DNA of 8,092 nucleotides from Betaproteobacteria bacterium HGW-Betaproteobacteria-2 (GTDB taxonomy: Bacteria; Pseudomonadota; Gammaproteobacteria; Burkholderiales; Methylophilaceae). Both the position numbers and the translations under genes were made by a program. Below are positions 1 to 6,656 of the stretch, piece by piece; the stretch's first letter is position 1; every line of letters begins with the position of its first letter. The stretch spans positions 1-8,092 of the forward strand of contig PHCM01000058.1 of the NCBI GenBank assembly GCA_002842255.1, in the 5' to 3' direction. The notes below the pieces were generated by a model that ran no database searches, was not told the DNA's origin, and saw only the letters and a list, made by a program, of their open reading frames with translations.

Positions 1-2
1 CC

Positions 3-905
3 GACAAAACCGCCGAGCGCCAGCACGCCCAGGCGCTGAGCCTGGTGACAAGGAGGATGAAGTCGCACGCGCTGGCCACTTTCCTCATGTTCATGCTGAT
101 GGGAGTCACTCTCTGCCTGCCGGGCACGCTCTATGTCATCATCGACAACCTGAACCGGCTGGCCGGCAGCATGCAGAGTGATCCGCAGATGAGCCTGTTC
201 CTCAATATGGATGCTGACGAACAGACCATACGCGAGATTGCCGACAGGCTCGAAGCACACCCGAATATCCAGAACCATCGGTTTACCAGCAAGGACGAGG
301 CCTGGGAGCAGCTGCAACAGAACGCCGAAACGGCTGCCGTAGCCGGAAACCTGGAAAAGAATCCGCTGCCCGATGCCTATTTCGTGACACCTGCGCCTCT
401 GACCCCGGCAGAAATGGAAAACCTGCAGGCTGAACTACAGCAATGGGCAGGAGTGGAACTGGCGCAACTCGACACCGATTGGATCAAGCGTCTCAATGCG
501 ATTCTGCAACTTGGCAAGAAAGGCATCCTGGTGCTGGTCGCCCTGCTCGGATTCGCACTGGTCGTCATCATCGGCAATACCATACGGCTACAGATACTGA
601 CACAGCGTGAAGAAATCGAGGTCAGCAAACTGATCGGCGCCACCGACAGTTTCATTCGCCGGCCATTCCTTTATGCGGGCACCATCTACGGACTTGGCGG
701 CGGATTGGTCGCATGGCTGCTGCTGGTCGCCATCATCAGCCTGTTCAATGCCTCCGTCACCGATCTGGCCGAGCTTTATGCCAGTGGCTTCCAGCTCGAC
801 CTTCCGACGCTGGAAACCAGCCTGGCCATCATCGGCAGCGCGGTATTCCTCAGCTGGCTCGGCTCCTACATCGCCGTCAACCGCTCACTGGCGCAACTCG
901 ACTGA
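3..905 (+). CDS. ftsX: Cell division protein FtsX (5' end cut by window edge)
   Basis: This is the membrane subunit of the FtsE-FtsX ABC-type complex, which works at the division septum and controls cell-wall hydrolases. The frame is open from base 3, so the GTG at 45 is not a credible start: residues before it (KTAERQHAQALSLVTRRMKSH) look like the normal cytoplasmic N-terminus leading into TM1. Visible protein is 300 residues, about full length for short proteobacterial FtsX, so only a few codons plus the start are missing. Order, numbered from GTG45 as residue 1: TM1 about 10-33, periplasmic domain about 35-155, then three TM segments about 159-179, 209-234 and 258-278. The segment QREEIEVSKLIGAT (187-200) after TM2 is a typical FtsX cytoplasmic signature. 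ftsE is expected just upstream, outside the window. Unlike in E. coli, no rpoH follows; a terminator hairpin and a convergent gene do. Identity is confident. Confidence 0.93.
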   Translation, partial: DKTAERQHAQALSLVTRRMKSHALATFLMFMLMGVTLCLPGTLYVIIDNLNRLAGSMQSDPQMSLFLNMDADEQTIREIADRLEAHPNIQNHRFTSKDEAWEQLQQNAETAAVAGNLEKNPLPDAYFVTPAPLTPAEMENLQAELQQWAGVELAQLDTDWIKRLNAILQLGKKGILVLVALLGFALVVIIGNTIRLQILTQREEIEVSKLIGATDSFIRRPFLYAGTIYGLGGGLVAWLLLVAIISLFNASVTDLAELYASGFQLDLPTLETSLAIIGSAVFLSWLGSYIAVNRSLAQLD

Positions 906-921
906 TCCCATGCAACAGCCA

Positions 922-950
922 TGAAAAAGCCGGCATTGCCGGCTTTTTCA
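922..950. terminator. Bidirectional intrinsic terminator between ftsX and bacteriohemerythrin
   Basis: A perfect inverted repeat has a 13-bp stem (922-934 with 938-950) and a 3-base loop ATT. The core is GCCGGC/GCCGGC, flanked by five A on one side and five T on the other, so each strand ends in a U-run after a GC-rich stem. It starts 17 bases after the ftsX stop and lies 38 bases beyond the stop of the convergent hemerythrin gene, which is the expected place for a shared terminator. Confidence 0.88.
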
Positions 951-962
951 ATTCTGAACCAT

Positions 963-995
963 GACGCTTACTTACTTGACGCTGTACTTACTTGA
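963..995. repeat. Near-perfect direct repeat at the hemerythrin stop codon
   Basis: GACGCTTACTTACTTGA (963-979) and GACGCTGTACTTACTTGA (978-995) overlap by two bases and differ by one inserted base plus one substitution. The hemerythrin stop codon (988-990) lies in the right copy. It looks like a small tandem duplication in the 3' end. Confidence 0.6.
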
Positions 996-1443
996 AGAAG
1001 CGACGGAACCAGCCTTCGTCCTTGCTCTTTTCTTTCTCTGAAATGATACCGATCATGTTGGCGCGCACGGCCGATACATAGTCCGCATCATCACGGCGGA
1101 TGTGATTGATGAGCCATGACGTCAGCATGTGGTGAATCTCGTCAACGATGTCATCACCCAGCCTGAAGCGTTCCAGATAGTCATTGACGCGACGCACGAA
1201 CAGATCATGCACCTTCTTGTGCGGCTTGCAATATTTGTAGCCGGCTTCCTCCTGCAGGCTTTCCTCAAAAGCGAAGTGGGACAATGTATAGTCAACCAGC
1301 TCATCCAGCACCTTACCAACGGCCTCCCTGTCCTGCTTGGCTTTCGCCAACTCCAGGTCATTGATGTAATCAACGATACGCCTGTGCTGCTTGTCGATAA
1401 CATCGATACCCGTGTTTAAATCGTCTGTCCACAAAATAGCCAA
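988..1443 (-). CDS. Bacteriohemerythrin, TTG start
   Basis: This is a single-domain, non-heme di-iron oxygen-binding protein of the cytoplasm, thought to carry, store or sense O2. All seven expected iron ligands are visible in the 151-residue form: H20 (IDKQH), H56 and E60 (HFAFE), H75 and H79 (PHKKVH), H114 and D119 (HIRRDD). The start chosen is TTG at 1443, giving an N-terminus MAILWTDDLNTGIDVIDKQH typical of the family, with AGGAG at 1455-1451 seven bases upstream. The alternative ATG at 1464 adds seven residues (MIERRAV), which merely translate the ribosome binding site, and it has no site of its own. The tail is basic and aromatic (GWFRRFFK). The gene stands alone, convergent with ftsX across a terminator. 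A perfect FNR-type palindrome about 290 bases upstream suggests oxygen-dependent control. Family is near certain; physiological role is inferred. Confidence 0.93.
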   Translation of the reverse strand: MAILWTDDLNTGIDVIDKQHRRIVDYINDLELAKAKQDREAVGKVLDELVDYTLSHFAFEESLQEEAGYKYCKPHKKVHDLFVRRVNDYLERFRLGDDIVDEIHHMLTSWLINHIRRDDADYVSAVRANMIGIISEKEKSKDEGWFRRFFK

Positions 1444-1450
1444 AACTGCT

Positions 1451-1458
1451 CTCCTCTC
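1451..1458 (-). promoter_or_regulatory. Ribosome binding site that decides the hemerythrin start
   Basis: On the minus strand the sequence reads GAGAGGAG, then seven bases (counting from the AGGAG core), then TTG at 1443-1441. It sits inside the reading frame of the upstream ATG (1464), so the longer form would translate its own Shine-Dalgarno sequence. This argues for initiation at TTG. Confidence 0.7.
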
Positions 1459-1732
1459 GATCATATAGTGTTAAGACGCCCTGCACTTTGCATTGCGAGA
1501 TGATGGCCTGACTGAAGAAGCGGAAGGCTTTCCAATTTCCAGCGACTCACCCCGCGAATATCTTGCGGGGAACGGCGGACCACCATAAACGCCAATACAG
1601 ACGCGCTCATTCAGCTGGAACAGATATTCTTGTTTTTTTTCGGGTAACCGGAAAGGTACCCGCTCCCTTGATCTGATTTCCATCCAAAGGATTAAGGACA
1701 AGCACAGCATATAGAAACGGCCGATATGCAAC

Positions 1733-1746
1733 TTGATATATATCAA
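1733..1746 (-). promoter_or_regulatory. FNR/ANR-type binding site with class-II-like promoter
   Basis: TTGAT-ATAT-ATCAA matches the FNR/ANR consensus TTGAT-N4-ATCAA at every defined position, and the palindrome extends one more base pair (C1732/G1747). Reading toward the hemerythrin gene, a -10-like TATGCT lies at 1711-1706, leaving a gap of 21 bases. A class II site centred at -41.5 would leave 22. The site lies just past the tonB stop codon (1796-1798), so it cannot serve tonB, and no plus-strand gene lies to its right. The target is therefore inferred to be the hemerythrin transcript. FNR and related CRP-family regulators (DNR, NNR) share this motif and cannot be told apart here. Confidence 0.68.
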
Positions 1747-1795
1747 GCAATTGCCGGAATGTGACCGGTGAAGAATCAAGCCAGGGGAATGACAG

Positions 1796-2578
1796 CTACT
1801 GCAATTTGAATTCGACCGGAATGACGATCTTGAACTCCCGGCCGCGCAGACTGGCAGGAACCGGTAGTGCTTCCAGCCCTTTTCTCACCATCTGCAGCGC
1901 CTGCCTGTCCAATGCTTTGTAACCGCTGGATTTCAGCACGTCCAGACTTTTCAGCTTGCCCTCCGCCCCGATATGGAAAATCACTTCAAGCTCACCTTGC
2001 TCACCTCGTCTTCTGGCGATCTCCGGATAAACGCTGAATTGATTGGCCAATTTCTGTATGGCATGACCATAGGCATGCCAGAGATAATCATCATCCAGTA
2101 CAGCCGGCCCCATCGTTTCACCTTCAGGCGAACCGTAAACGGAACCGGTATTGGATTCCGGCTCAGCACCGAAACCCTCATCAATTGCCGCCGAATTTTC
2201 CGGCGGGATTTCAGGTACGGTGTAAGTCGCTTTGTCAGCCAGGCCTTCCGCTGCCAATACCGGCAACGCCTTGCCCTTGCTGACCTTCTCGACCTTTTCT
2301 GGCTTCCTGGGTTTGAGTTCGGGCTCGACGACCTTGAATACCGGAATATCTTCAGGAACAAGCTCTGGCGGAACTTGTTCAATTTCCAGCGGTGGTGGCG
2401 GAAGAAATGCCAGATCAGCATCTATCGTCATCGGCAGAGGCTCCCTGCCATTCTCGTACAAGGTCAGGGTACTGATGAACAGCACATGTGCAGTCAGCGA
2501 AAAAACAAAAGCGATTGCCGTTGTCGCCTTCTCTGGCACAGAGTCAATAATGCCAGCCCACTGTGAAATCATATGCAT
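1796..2578 (-). CDS. tonB: TonB-family energy transducer
   Basis: This inner-membrane-anchored periplasmic protein passes proton-motive-force energy from ExbB/ExbD to outer-membrane TonB-dependent receptors. Using the ATG at 2578 gives 260 residues. In order: a short cytoplasmic N-terminus; one TM helix about residues 19-41 that carries the S-x-x-x-H pair (SLTAH, S27/H31) equivalent to the functional Ser/His of TonB anchors; a proline- and charge-rich spacer (PPPPLEIEQVPPELVPEDIP, then a Lys/Pro stretch) about 58-105; a low-complexity linker; and the C-terminal TonB domain about 178-260 with YPEIARRRGEQGELEV, SSGYKALDRQAL and an ending of PVEFKLQ. The start is uncertain: TTG 2599, ATG 2578 and ATG 2572 are in frame and none has a strong ribosome binding site. 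No exbB/exbD or receptor gene is adjacent, so its partner receptors are unknown. It lies after the GGDEF-EAL gene with a gap of about 276 bases and is probably a separate unit. Confidence 0.88.
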   Translation of the reverse strand: MHMISQWAGIIDSVPEKATTAIAFVFSLTAHVLFISTLTLYENGREPLPMTIDADLAFLPPPPLEIEQVPPELVPEDIPVFKVVEPELKPRKPEKVEKVSKGKALPVLAAEGLADKATYTVPEIPPENSAAIDEGFGAEPESNTGSVYGSPEGETMGPAVLDDDYLWHAYGHAIQKLANQFSVYPEIARRRGEQGELEVIFHIGAEGKLKSLDVLKSSGYKALDRQALQMVRKGLEALPVPASLRGREFKIVIPVEFKLQ

Positions 2579-2854
2579 CTTGCCAACAGGAATAGGCAAA
2601 GGAAGCGGCCTTCGGTAGATTTGAAAAGTGAAATGGATAATTGGAAAGTGGGCTTTCCATCGCCCGCATCATCCACAATGCAAGGAACTTGCATTCATAT
2701 TAAGACAGCTGTTCTCGATATGCATCGGGAGTTTTTCCCGACTACTTTTATATTCTGCTACCGGTTACAGAATTCATGATTGTCCGGGAGATTTTGAAGT
2801 CATTCGGTGACAGCCAGGCGGTAATGCCGGAACAATGAGAGTTTTGGTCACAAA
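2579..2854. other. Intergenic region upstream of tonB
   Basis: About 276 bases separate the GGDEF-EAL stop codon from the tonB start. Besides the two inverted repeats at 2642-2695, there is TCGGGA/TCCCGA at 2725-2741 with loop GTTTT. That hairpin lacks a U-run on the minus strand and is a weak terminator candidate at best. I see no convincing coding frame and no clear sigma-70 promoter. Confidence 0.5.
2642..2695. repeat. Two perfect inverted repeats upstream of tonB
   Basis: The first is TGGAAAG/CTTTCCA (2642-2648 with 2653-2659, loop TGGG). The second is AATGCAAG/CTTGCATT (2677-2684 with 2688-2695, loop GAA). They are 18 bases apart and lie 64 to 117 bases upstream of the ATG at 2578, in the place expected for a tonB promoter or operator. 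Neither looks like a good Fur box, and neither is followed by a U-run. They may be a regulator site or leader structure; the function is unknown. Confidence 0.4.
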
Positions 2855-5236
2855 CTAATTTATTTCTGACACAAGCGACGCCATATTGCTCTCACAAAGC
2901 TCCAGCAGGGCTGCTGGCGGCATCGGACGCCCGATGAAGTAGCCCTGGACTTCATCGCAACCGGTTGCCCTCAGGAAATCCAGATGCTCCATATTCTCCA
3001 CACCCTCGGCAGTCACCGGGATACCCAGTGTTTTTGCCATATTGACGATCACTCTTGCCAGGGATGCGTTCTCGGGACTGATGTTGATACTCTTCATGAA
3101 GGACTGGTCGATTTTAATGCGATCGACCGGGAAGCGACTGAGGTAGCTCAAACTGGAATAACCGGTACCGAAATCGTCCAATGCGACATGCACGCCCAAT
3201 CCGCGGAGCAGGCCCAGCACCAGCACCGCATTTTCCATATCGGCCATCAATGCGTTTTCAGTGATTTCCACCTCAAAATCATGCGGTTCAATGGCATTCT
3301 CCTGCAAGGCAGAGAGAATCACTGACACAAGATTCTTCTGGCGGAACTGGCGCGGGGAAACATTGACGGCTATGCGCAAAGTCCTGCCCAGTTTTTCGCG
3401 GAAGATGGCCGATTGCCTGCTGGCGGTCCTGATCACCCATTCGCCGATTGGCACGATAAGCCCGGACTCCTCGGCCAAGGGAATGAATTCCATTGGCGAC
3501 GCAAATACACCCGGCATCCGCTGCCAGCGAATCAATGCCTCAGCTCCAACGATCATATTGGTTTCGAGATCGATTTGCGGTTGATAGAAAAGCTCGAACC
3601 TTTCCTGCTCTATCGCAAGACGCATCTCGTTTTCAAGATTCAGGCGGTTGGAGGCTTGTCGCTCCATATCAGACGTAAAAAACTGGAAATTGTTACGCCC
3701 ATGCTTCTTGGCCTGATACATTGACGTATCGGCTTTACGCATGAGAACCGTGAGGTCTTCACCATCCTGGGGAAAGACACAGACGCCTATGCTGGCAGTG
3801 ACGTGAAGACTATGATCTCCAGCAACAACGGTGGGCTCCAGGGATGTCATGACCTTCTTGAAAACTTTCTCTATGCCATCCGAATGGTTGATATCCGGCA
3901 ACAAGAATGCAAACTCATCCCCGCCCATACGCGCAATCGTATCGGAAGCACGCACGCTGTTAACCAGCCGACTGCCGACCTCTTGCAGCAATTGATCGCC
4001 AATATGATGTCCAAGGGAATCGTTTACATGCTTGAAGTGATCGACATCAAGCAGGGCGATTGCGATGGTTTGTTTTTTACGCCGGGCAGTCTCGATAGCG
4101 ACCTTGACGCGGTCGTTGAACAGCGTGCGGTTAGGCAACCCCGTCAGCGCATCGTGCAGGGCAACATGGCGGAAATGTTCTTCCGAACGTCTTTGTTCAG
4201 TAATGTCATACGCCACTCCCAGGTAGCCATAGACCTGAAATTCACTATCCCGTAATTCCGTCAGCGAAACGCGTACGGGAAACCGTGAGCCGCCTTTACG
4301 TATATATGTCCATTCATGCTCATCATGCATGCCAGCACGCGCCTTGGCCACAAAGACCTCGAAGCCAGGCTCGATTTTGTAGCCCAGCTCGGCACTCAGT
4401 TCCATGGCGCGAGCTTTAATCTCTTCACGATCATGCAGCATGTCCATGGTGAACTTGCCGACCAGATCAGTTTCTTCGTACCACAACATCCGCTGTGCGG
4501 CATTATTCAAGGCAATGATATTGCCTTCCTTGTCTGTGGCAATAATCGAATAGGACACGCTATCGATAATCGCCGACTGGAAACGCTCGGCTTGAATCAA
4601 ATCACGCTCGGTGCGCTTCTTGTCTGTGATATCGCGTGCCGTAAGCGCTATACCGTCACCCAGCTTGACCAGCTGGCATTCAAGCCACTGCGGCTTCAGC
4701 ATGAAAGTATCGTCATGGAACTCATACGCAAGCGGGTGTCCGGCCTCCACCACTTCGCAATAGCGTTGAAAGGTTTGCTCATTCATCAGCAGGATAAAGT
4801 TGCGATAAAGCTCGGCTCCGATAAATTCATCATGTTCCCTACCTACCAGCTTGCAGGCACGCTGGTTAAGAAACGCGCAGCGGAAATCAGCAATTTCCCC
4901 GGCGTTGTTCCGCACTGCTTCGAGCAGGAAAAACGCATCATGGTGACTTTCGGAAGCAGCAATAAATCTGGCCTCAGCCTTGTCAAGCTGCGCCTGCTTG
5001 TTGACCAACTGCGTTAAAAGCAGTCTGGACGTCTTGCAGGAAACCATATAGATCAGCAGGCCGAAGAAAGTGATGGCAGCGGCTGCTTTTAGCAAGACCG
5101 CATTTTCCATATGCGCAGGAATATTCAACAGCCAGAATACAATCAGCACTATCCCGAACAGGATCAGCATGCGCAAACCCGCCGATAGCCATATCGACTT
5201 TGAAAATCCGGCTAAAAATGAAGTATTCCCGATCAA
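2855..5236 (-). CDS. Membrane PAS-PAS-GGDEF-EAL cyclic-di-GMP signalling protein
   Basis: This is a 793-residue composite protein predicted to make and/or break c-di-GMP at the inner membrane. In order: TM1 about 22-39; TM2 about 46-66 with only a short periplasmic loop; a helical linker; PAS-like domain 1 about 90-205; PAS-like domain 2 about 215-350, ending in the usual DITEQRRSEEHF linker; GGDEF about 355-520; EAL about 530-785. Catalytic motifs look intact: DVDHFKHVND (397-406), inhibitory I-site RASD (429-432) exactly five residues before GGDEF (438-442), EAL (566-568), NVSPRQF, ITENA, DDFGTGYSS (from 687), RIKIDQSF, TAEGVE and VQGYFIGRPMP. Both activities are thus possible; which dominates cannot be read from sequence. 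The start is TTG at 5236, the first usable codon after an in-frame stop at 5249-5251, with a poor ribosome site. ATG at 5170 is an alternative but would cut into TM1. It lies 95 bases after the EAL-HDOD gene with no obvious terminator between, so co-transcription is plausible. Confidence 0.92.
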   Translation of the reverse strand: MIGNTSFLAGFSKSIWLSAGLRMLILFGIVLIVFWLLNIPAHMENAVLLKAAAAITFFGLLIYMVSCKTSRLLLTQLVNKQAQLDKAEARFIAASESHHDAFFLLEAVRNNAGEIADFRCAFLNQRACKLVGREHDEFIGAELYRNFILLMNEQTFQRYCEVVEAGHPLAYEFHDDTFMLKPQWLECQLVKLGDGIALTARDITDKKRTERDLIQAERFQSAIIDSVSYSIIATDKEGNIIALNNAAQRMLWYEETDLVGKFTMDMLHDREEIKARAMELSAELGYKIEPGFEVFVAKARAGMHDEHEWTYIRKGGSRFPVRVSLTELRDSEFQVYGYLGVAYDITEQRRSEEHFRHVALHDALTGLPNRTLFNDRVKVAIETARRKKQTIAIALLDVDHFKHVNDSLGHHIGDQLLQEVGSRLVNSVRASDTIARMGGDEFAFLLPDINHSDGIEKVFKKVMTSLEPTVVAGDHSLHVTASIGVCVFPQDGEDLTVLMRKADTSMYQAKKHGRNNFQFFTSDMERQASNRLNLENEMRLAIEQERFELFYQPQIDLETNMIVGAEALIRWQRMPGVFASPMEFIPLAEESGLIVPIGEWVIRTASRQSAIFREKLGRTLRIAVNVSPRQFRQKNLVSVILSALQENAIEPHDFEVEITENALMADMENAVLVLGLLRGLGVHVALDDFGTGYSSLSYLSRFPVDRIKIDQSFMKSINISPENASLARVIVNMAKTLGIPVTAEGVENMEHLDFLRATGCDEVQGYFIGRPMPPAALLELCESNMASLVSEIN

Positions 5237-5331
5237 TTCATGCTCGCTTCACGGTAAGTTTTAGGAAAAATATCCATCCACAATCAAGGGCTACCTGCCT
5301 CATATATGCCTTGCAGCCGCATCGAGACATC

Positions 5332-6546
5332 TCAGATTCCCAGCTCCTCAACCCAGGACAATGCCGCAATATGGCTGTCATTAACGCTATTCGGATCCAG
5401 GTGCAGGAGATTGGCCAAAGAAATAATGCGTTCATGGTCGGCAGCCTCACAAGCTTCCGCAAGCTGCAGGAACGGTCCGTAAACACCCTCGCGAGTCAAC
5501 AGCGCCTCAGTGATGGCATCCGGCAACTGAACCTTCTCCAATACTTTGTCCATGGGCATTTCGAGAATGATATCCAGCATGGAAAACACACCGACAATAA
5601 ATAAGTTATCTTGACCGTGTTTATCAAAATAACCGCTGCCAAGCAGTTCAGTGAGGCGGCCGCGGCTAACCGAGGTTTTCATCAAGGCAGGGGATGTTGT
5701 GTTATTACCGGCCGTCACCATCAGCAAGGTTAACCAGCGGTAAAGCTGTTTTCTGCCCAGGATGGATAGTGCGTGACCAATCGACTGAATCTCGCAGGAA
5801 AGGCCGAATCCTACTGAATTGATGTAACGCAGAAGCTTGAACGACAATGCGGAGTCACGCTTGAATCCGGCTTCGATGTCCTTGTTGTCGGCATCATGGC
5901 TGACCATATTGATGATATCGATCACGCAAGCATAAGAAGGGTTGATGACTTTGGCGGAGAGGGTTTCCGGCTTGGCGAAATAGAAGCCCTGGAAAAACTC
6001 GATGCCCATTTTCCGGCAGGCTTCAAACTGCTCTGAAGTTTCGACTTTTTCCGCCACCAGCCTGGCAGGCAGGGTTTTGTATAGTGTGCAAGCTTTCAGC
6101 AACTCATCTTCGCTGAGCGCGAGCATATCGATCTTGATGTAGTCGGCCAAAGCCAGCAATGGCTCGGCGTTCTTTGCAAACATGGGGTTGTCCAGTGAAA
6201 TCCGGTAACCGCGCGAACGTAAATCCTTGCAGCGCTGCAGAATTTCCTCGGTAGCCGGGACTGTCCTGAGTATTTCGAGCACCGTACGTTTGGGAGGAAG
6301 CAATTCAATCAATTCACCGAGCAACATTTCCTCATTGACGTTAATGAAGGCATATTTATCGCCCAGCAACCACTGGCCGCCCATCTCGCTCAAGGTGTTG
6401 ACCAACACCCTGGAACAGGCTTTCAGGTCATCTTCAATCACGGCATTCTGGGCATCAGCACTATGCCGGAATAGCAATTCATAGCCAATAATGGCTTGAT
6501 CCTTGTCCAGAATGGGTTGACGCCCGATATAGGCTTCTTCGTGCAT
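5332..6546 (-). CDS. EAL-HDOD signalling protein with degenerate EAL domain
   Basis: This 404-residue cytoplasmic protein belongs to the YuxH/CdgJ-like EAL-HDOD family, whose members affect motility and c-di-GMP signalling. The N-terminal EAL-like domain spans about 1-195. The signature is ELL (23-25). N69, E91, K138 (IKID), E166 (AEKVE) and Q186 (FFQGFYFAKP) are retained. The metal-binding DDFGTG is reduced to LDNPMF (D119, N120), and ELTE to EILR (91-94), so phosphodiesterase activity is doubtful. The C-terminal HDOD domain spans about 200-395, with RDSALSFKLLRYINSVGFG and IGHALSILGRKQLYRWLTLLM as recognisable segments. Start is ATG at 6546 with GGAAAG (6560-6555) eight bases upstream. A sigma-28-type promoter lies about 110 bases upstream, across the motD stop, so it is probably made with late flagellar genes. 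It likely acts as a c-di-GMP- or protein-binding adaptor; that is inference. Confidence 0.9.
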   Translation of the reverse strand: MHEEAYIGRQPILDKDQAIIGYELLFRHSADAQNAVIEDDLKACSRVLVNTLSEMGGQWLLGDKYAFINVNEEMLLGELIELLPPKRTVLEILRTVPATEEILQRCKDLRSRGYRISLDNPMFAKNAEPLLALADYIKIDMLALSEDELLKACTLYKTLPARLVAEKVETSEQFEACRKMGIEFFQGFYFAKPETLSAKVINPSYACVIDIINMVSHDADNKDIEAGFKRDSALSFKLLRYINSVGFGLSCEIQSIGHALSILGRKQLYRWLTLLMVTAGNNTTSPALMKTSVSRGRLTELLGSGYFDKHGQDNLFIVGVFSMLDIILEMPMDKVLEKVQLPDAITEALLTREGVYGPFLQLAEACEAADHERIISLANLLHLDPNSVNDSHIAALSWVEELGI

Positions 6547-6610
6547 TATTCAAACTTTCCGTTAATGAAATGCTGGTTACCGGCCTGCCACCTAACAGTC
6601 ATCCTAGTCA

Positions 6611-6629
6611 AAATGGCGTACTGCCATTT
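6611..6629. repeat. Perfect hairpin in the EAL-HDOD leader
   Basis: AAATGGC (6611-6617) pairs with GCCATTT (6623-6629) around a 5-base loop. In minus-strand RNA it lies between the sigma-28-type promoter and the start codon, and is followed by TG rather than a strong U-run. It could be a weak terminator for motCD or a structural element of the EAL-HDOD leader. Confidence 0.4.
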
Positions 6630-6656
6630 AGCAGAACAAAGCAGTTTTTCATGGTT

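Larger units (their letters stand above)
1444..1795 (-). other. Intergenic region and probable long leader of the hemerythrin gene
   Basis: This stretch of about 350 bases between the tonB stop and the hemerythrin start has no confidently recognised gene. From right to left it holds the FNR-type palindrome (1733-1746), a -10-like element (1706-1711), a predicted transcription start near 1699, and then about 250 bases of leader. The leader contains two inverted repeats: CGGGTA/TACCCG (1641-1646 with 1657-1662, followed in the RNA by a run of A) and CCCCGC/GCGGGG (1550-1555 with 1565-1570, 9-base loop). A frame open from 1779 to 1471 can start at ATG 1683, just after the predicted transcription start, and would encode about 70 residues. 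It has no Shine-Dalgarno sequence and no family I recognise. It could be a leader peptide, a gene remnant or chance. I found no riboswitch consensus by eye. Confidence 0.5.

Noticed and set aside
50..59. A strong Shine-Dalgarno-like AAGGAGG immediately before ATG 57, suggesting an FtsX start there.
   Set aside because: There is no spacer between the motif and the ATG, and the frame upstream encodes typical FtsX N-terminal residues, so this is internal coding sequence.
1633..1662. Hairpin CGGGTA/TACCCG next to a run of eight T, resembling a terminator.
   Set aside because: On the plus strand the T-run comes before the hairpin, and on the minus strand the hairpin is followed by A, so neither direction gives a stem followed by a U-run.
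1720..1727. GCCGATAT on the plus strand, resembling a FliA -10 element.
   Set aside because: The bases at the -35 position (1701-1704) read AGCA rather than TAAA, and no plus-strand gene follows.
1444..1795. A c-di-GMP (GEMM) riboswitch in the hemerythrin leader, considered because of the neighbouring c-di-GMP genes.
   Set aside because: The conserved GEMM core segments could not be found by eye; a covariance-model search would settle it.
1973..2566. A 197-codon plus-strand open frame opposite tonB.
   Set aside because: It mirrors the tonB coding strand and shows no family features of its own.
4316..5017. A 233-codon plus-strand open frame.
   Set aside because: It is antisense to the well-supported GGDEF-EAL gene, has no recognisable domain and is a frame shadow.
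5233..5241. ATG at 5241 as the start of the GGDEF-EAL gene.
   Set aside because: It is out of frame and reads ATG AAT TGA, stopping after two codons; the in-frame start candidate is the overlapping TTG at 5236.
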